DNA from: Lantana camara
Lineage: Eukaryota; Streptophyta; Magnoliopsida; Lamiales; Verbenaceae
Direction of reading: 5' to 3'
NCBI GenBank assembly: GCA_037501455.1
Contig: CM074856.1
Span: forward strand, 96,462,001 to 96,526,000
DNA length: 64,000 bases
Positions 59,990-64,000 of this stretch are shown here, in pieces. The stretch's first letter is position 1. Each line of letters opens with the position of its first letter. Under the pieces are notes generated by a model. The model was given only the letters and a program-made list of their open reading frames with translations, did not search any database and was not told the DNA's origin. The translations under genes were made by a program, and so were the position numbers.

Positions 59990-60378
59990 TGTAGCACCCC
60001 AATACTTAAGGATGCCACATCCCCGCACTATAGGTCAATCCACATATGAAATGGACAATCGGTACATGAATCAACCTATAGCGAACGGGTTACAATGCAG
60101 ATAAAACAACAAGCTAGACGAGACTAACTCATACATGCAATAGAACAAAGCGGAAGCAGGCTACACTATCGATCATTTATCAAGTAATTAACACTTGGAT
60201 TTTTCATATCAATACATTATCATCTCCTAAATACATAACAAGTAGCCTTAACAAGAATTCCTTTGAAACGATAAATAAATAAATGCACCTTGCGGGCTCG
60301 AATGCAAGGACTCGACTCAGCTCGATTCCCACCTAGAATGTACTTGCAAGAACACAGCATGTGTATCGATTTCCCGAG

Positions 60379-60506
60379 TAACTCCATCACTCCCACGAAC
60401 CTTATTACTCCAATAAACACCAATCACTCCAATCACTCCATCACTCCAATATACTACATCACTCCAATAACTCCATCACTCCAATAACTCCATCACTCCA
60501 ATCACG
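60379..60506. repeat. Minisatellite in F LTR
   Basis: Tandem variants of CCATCACTCCAATAACT and shorter ATCACTCCA units, about 10 partial copies. Confidence 0.85.
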
Positions 60507-61189
60507 ATAACATGATAACACGAAAATGGAAAGGTAGCGAGCCTTCACCATTCATGATAACACAATAATGGGAAGGTAGCAAGCCTTCACCATTCACGAT
60601 AACACGATACCCGCCGCGTTAGGATTCTAGAGGTGGCTCCTATGGGTTCAGGATGTGGCTCCCGCACACGTAGGACTTTGCCCCGCAGGTTCAAGAGGTG
60701 GCTCCCATGTGTGTAGCACGCTGTCTCGTATAGCACTTTGCTCCTGCAATTGAGGAGTGGTACACGGTAACACGATAATCACGATGATCACGATAATCAC
60801 GATGCCTGCATTGCTTTGCATGATCATGACATTAACACGATAATCACGGTACGCACATTGCTTTGCTGACTTGCTTGTTAACAGGTGACACGATGATTCA
60901 TGAATGCGTGAACGTCCTCATTGATTCCAATCTCTACTCGGTAGAACAACTGGACAAGAAATAGATATATTTGTGCCCTCATTAGATCATAACTTGATAA
61001 CGTTACCATCATATAACACGCGGCATAATCATGTAACGAGGTAACATGCATTAACAAATGTAGTATGATATAGTCAAATTCTTGCATGTAATTGATCATA
61101 TAATAGCATGTCTAGGTCATTTAAAGGTAAAGGAATGGAAGTGAAATCTCTATTTTTATGCAGAAACTCACTGCCTCTCCAGAGGCCTG

Positions 61190-61391
61190 GGAACGGCCGT
61201 TCCAGGTTTTAGTACAAAATGGGAAGGGCCGTTCCCAGCTCCCCGACATTGTGCCCCGAAGATGGGAACGGTCGTTCCGGCTTGTAAGCCAAAACGGGAA
61301 GGGTCGTTTCCGTCCTCGCCGCCATGCACACAATTCAAACTATGGGAACGGTCGTTCCCCAAATACAAAGCGAACGGGAATGGCCGTTCCC
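61190..61391. repeat. Array of six GGGAACGG-CCGTTCCC-type palindromes in F LTR
   Basis: Perfect GGAACGGCCGTTCC at 61190-61203; variants at 61221-61236, 61264-61279, 61296-61311, 61344-61359 (GGGAACGGTCGTTCCC) and 61376-61391 (GGGAATGGCCGTTCCC). Spacers of 16-32 bp differ in sequence while the palindromes are kept. Confidence 0.88.
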
Positions 61392-62340
61392 ATTACGCAG
61401 AAGATGCAGAAACAGATTAGGAAACAGGGGAGCTCACGAACAATCATCAAACCTCAACAAAACTCATATAACTCAACTCTAAATGTTATAATTCATGAAA
61501 GGAAATACATATGCAGGCTTAGAGTATAATAAAACCAATATAATTACGTCTATAGCTCATAGATCATCATGATTTCAAGATTAAACCTCATAAACATATA
61601 TGCCATGAAACTCCATAATTTCTAAGATTTATACATGGAATTCAAGTCTAGAGCTTGTAATCATGCTTCTAACATCATATACATAAGTTATTACAATCAA
61701 ATCCTAACCCTAGCTTTGAGAATTATTATCAAGAAATCCTACATATTACCTTGAATGAAAGCAAGAAGAGATAAGATGAAGTTAGGAGGATGAGGATGCT
61801 TCAAGATTCATAATTCCTCCAAAATATTAGCTTGGAATGGATGAATTCTTCTTCTTCTTCTTCTTTGGATGTTTGATCGTGGAAAAATGGAAGCAAATAT
61901 GGTTTGTTTGTATGATATAAAATGATGAATGAAATGGAGATTACATGATTCTTCTACATATATGGATGAACAAGCACAATTTGCAATTAAGTCCCTCAAA
62001 TGTATAAGTTATGCAATTAAGTTCTATTCCTACAATTTTATTCACTTTGGTCCAAGAATTATTTCATACAACTTGGTCTACTAATTTAAAATAATAATCA
62101 ATTAAGGACATATAAACAATTAAGGCATGTTCAGGAATTAATCCACGTAACAATTAAATTTAATTTATAAAATAATGCTCAAATTGGTACATATTTCACA
62201 TAATCTTATTGAAATATAATTTATACAATTTATCATGAATAATAGACGTTTAATAAACGAAAGAATTAGAAATAATCCTAACTCTTGAAAAATTCACACG
62301 TGTCGCGCGTACCTGGAAAGCCGGAAATTGGGGCGTTACA

Positions 62341-63421
62341 GTTCATAATCGAGTCTAGACTTGTTTCTTTTATCTAAATTTATCCTTGAAGAGTAGCTCG
62401 TGGTGTGAAGTCGCTCCGTAAGCGTGGTTTGGGTTTGCTTTGTTCGGTTCACTCATTAAGGTGAGGTTTTATTTCTTTTACTTATATTGACCTAAAACCT
62501 TATGTGTTTTGAATCCCGCATGCGAAATTATATACTAGATGATAGATACATGCATGATATGTATTTTAGGGCTTGTCCCACTCGTGAAAGACCTTGAATG
62601 TACATATGCTATGTTTTGCTTTGTATTTGAAAGCTTTTCAGTACGTTTTGAACTTATAGCGAGATTAACCTTGAAAGGTAGGTGCTTGAGCTTGTACTTG
62701 ACATGATGGGCCCCAGAGATGGTGAGACAGAGCACCCGGGTCGACCAAGGGGTCACCAGACACACCACTCGTTCATGATCTCCACACGTAGGATGTACCG
62801 GAACCCACTAGGAGGTTGGTGGGGGATGGAGTCTGACAGGCGTGAGTGTCGCGAAACTCACGTCCTGCTTAAATGCTTGCACTGATGGTTAAGGGTAGGA
62901 TCCACCCTTCCATTACCGGAGTTTAGGTGGGATTGTTTTGTTTTGAACTTGTTTGGCTTGCTCACGTTTTGACATGAGGAGAAAACTCATACTCTCCGAG
63001 TTAGTATGTCTTGTCTTATTTTGCCTTGAATCTATGAAACAGGAATGGACTTCTTAATTAATTAAAATTTGTTATTTTCACCCTCACCCTTTAACCTCTT
63101 TTATATATACCTATTATCACGGGAAAAGTTTTGGAGTGCAAAAACCATTCCCGGTTCATGGATTATTACGCTCTTTGATACTTGCTTTGCTCTATATGTA
63201 TACGGGTGTGTGTGTGTTAGCCCCCTCACCAGTCTCTAGGACTGACCCTTGTTGTTTCTCTCTTTTTTCCCCCCTTGTTTGTTGAGTTGCAGGTGCAGGA
63301 GTTGTTCGAGCTAGGCGGCAGTCTGTCTTTTGAGTCTTTGGAGTCATGTAGTTTGAGTCTCATGCATTCTGTTTGGGTTTATCTTGTATTTTCGAGCTTT
63401 TGAACTCATGTATATGAATTT
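62341..63421 (+). repeat. Later part of the E-related LTR, resumed after F
   Basis: Matches the E LTR from about 55705 to 57050 in order: TAAGGTGAGG (62457), GCATGCGAA (62519), the CACCCGGGTCGACC segment (62732), AAAAACCATTCCCGGTTCAT (63141), TATATGTATAC TATA-like box (63192) and TAGCCCCCTCACC (63218). Compared with E, about 1 kb is missing at the F junction. It is cut at 63422 by another LTR start. Confidence 0.7.
63192..63202 (+). promoter_or_regulatory. Putative TATA box of the resumed LTR
   Basis: CTCTATATGTATAC followed by GGGTGTGTGTGTGTTAGCCC, the same layout as at 56858. Confidence 0.45.
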
Positions 63422-63694
63422 TGTAGCACCCCGAGCGAAGGGCACACAATCCCCTCACTATAGCCCGATACGTGTAAGGAGATGGAAAGTCCGCACACGC
63501 ACCAAGCCATGGCGAACGAGACACAAACAAAAACACTCCCCTAGGCTAGGCGGTCTAGACCCTAACACAGAGTGCGCAACAAAATAAAATCAAAGGCGGA
63601 AGCGACAGGATCAACAATCATAATCATGCAAGATCTCAAATAGAAATAGGTGACGGGTTCAACTATCCCCAGAAGCCTCTCTCGAATCATAATA
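63422..63694 (-). repeat. Start of a D-like LTR (plus-strand left end)
   Basis: TGTAGCACCCCGAGCGAAGG and the following 200 bp (GGAAAGTCCGCAC, GCCATGGCGAACG, CTAGGCGGTCTAGACC, AAAGGCGGAAGCG) follow the left end of the D LTR (22527 on). It is interrupted at 63695. Orientation by analogy with D. Confidence 0.7.
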
Positions 63695-64000
63695 ATGTTA
63701 GGAATAGTGCCCTAGAAAGCCGATTCGACGTAATCTGCTTTGGGACTTTTCTTGTATCACAGACAATCTTTGAATAATATACGATTGATTATAGGCAAAC
63801 ACTTCTTTATATGCCAATACGTGTTTTGTGTGTTTCCATTACGTGCGCATGTATGAGAACTCCCCTAATCCTGATGACTTTAGGACTCTACCATTTAGGT
63901 GAAATGGTTCATGAAACGAGCCCTATATCACATAAGTCATGATTAGTAAAATACTCCAAGTCGATGAGTCCTACAGACAGTGGGAGTGTCAACCTGACTC
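63695..64000 (+). mobile_element. Start of a probable Ty1/copia LTR, runs off the window
   Basis: TGTTAGGAATAGTGCCCTAG is a start typical of copia LTRs, and the sequence that follows is unlike any other LTR in this window. Internal features and the other end lie outside, so superfamily and strand are provisional. Confidence 0.5.

Larger units (their letters stand above)
59990..62340 (-). repeat. LTR of element F
   Basis: 2351 bp; plus strand TGTAGCACCCCAATAC to GGGGCGTTACA, adjacent to a PBS on its left, so it is a 5' LTR in minus orientation. It contains a minisatellite (60379-60506), two copies of an AAGGTAGC-AGCCTTCACCATTCA unit (60528-60600), GATAATCACGAT repeats (60770-60850), a palindrome cluster (61190-61391) and a CTT run (61847-61863). 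No gene. Confidence 0.85.

Noticed and set aside
1..64000. Host genes, tRNA or rRNA genes, CRISPR arrays
   Set aside because: No exon-like conserved domains outside retroelement proteins, no cloverleaf or rRNA segments and no spacer-repeat arrays noticed. The GGTATCAGAGC hits are primer-binding sites, not tRNA genes.

Overview
The window looks like pericentromeric or other gene-poor heterochromatin of a flowering plant with a large, repeat-rich genome, probably a eudicot; the species cannot be named from sequence alone. I see no host gene, tRNA, rRNA or CRISPR. Almost all 64 kb belongs to LTR retrotransposons. Most are Ty3/gypsy chromoviruses of the Tekay/Del type or relatives: TGTRAC...ACA LTRs of 2.3-4.1 kb, a TGGTATCAGAGC primer-binding site (initiator tRNA-Met), and in the coding families CCHC gag, aspartic protease, RT, RNase H, integrase and a C-terminal chromodomain. 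Every pol reading frame is broken.

Layout. 1-12636: family A on the + strand, arranged as 3' pol / complete LTR (2804-6267) / broken gag-pol / second LTR (11010 on). Two internal regions share one LTR. 12637-36687: element B on the minus strand, inserted in the second A LTR, with a 4.06-kb 3' LTR, pol, gag, a long leader carrying an extra ORF, and part of the 5' LTR. 22527-33178: element D, minus strand, complete with two LTRs and a perfect TCACG target duplication, sitting inside B's leader ORF. 36688-36957: start of another + strand LTR (E-type) inside B's 5' LTR. 36958-52625: family C on the minus strand, a non-autonomous array in which LTRs are shared by successive internal regions (LTR-int-LTR-int-LTR-int). 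These carry zinc-knuckle protein relics and a protease relic but no RT or integrase. Two of the three long LTRs carry the same 459-460 bp TRIM insertion. 52626-54274: reversed fragment of an A-type LTR. 54275-57413: rest of an E-type LTR, then its PBS and a decayed internal region related to C (to 59021). 59022-63421: another + strand LTR, broken by a minus-strand C/E-related element F (LTR 59990-62340) and missing about 1 kb. 63422-63694: start of a D-like LTR. 63695-end: start of what looks like a Ty1/copia LTR.

Relative order of events from nesting: A before B; B before D and before the E-type LTR; that LTR before the C array and probably the A-type fragment. The TRIM entered one C LTR before unequal recombination copied it. 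The points most worth following are the LTR-sharing arrays and the TRIM that dates one of them, the C/E non-autonomous family with two zinc-knuckle pairs, the extra leader ORF of B, the short GC-rich palindrome clusters found in five LTR families, and a conserved promoter-like block shared by LTRs that otherwise differ widely.
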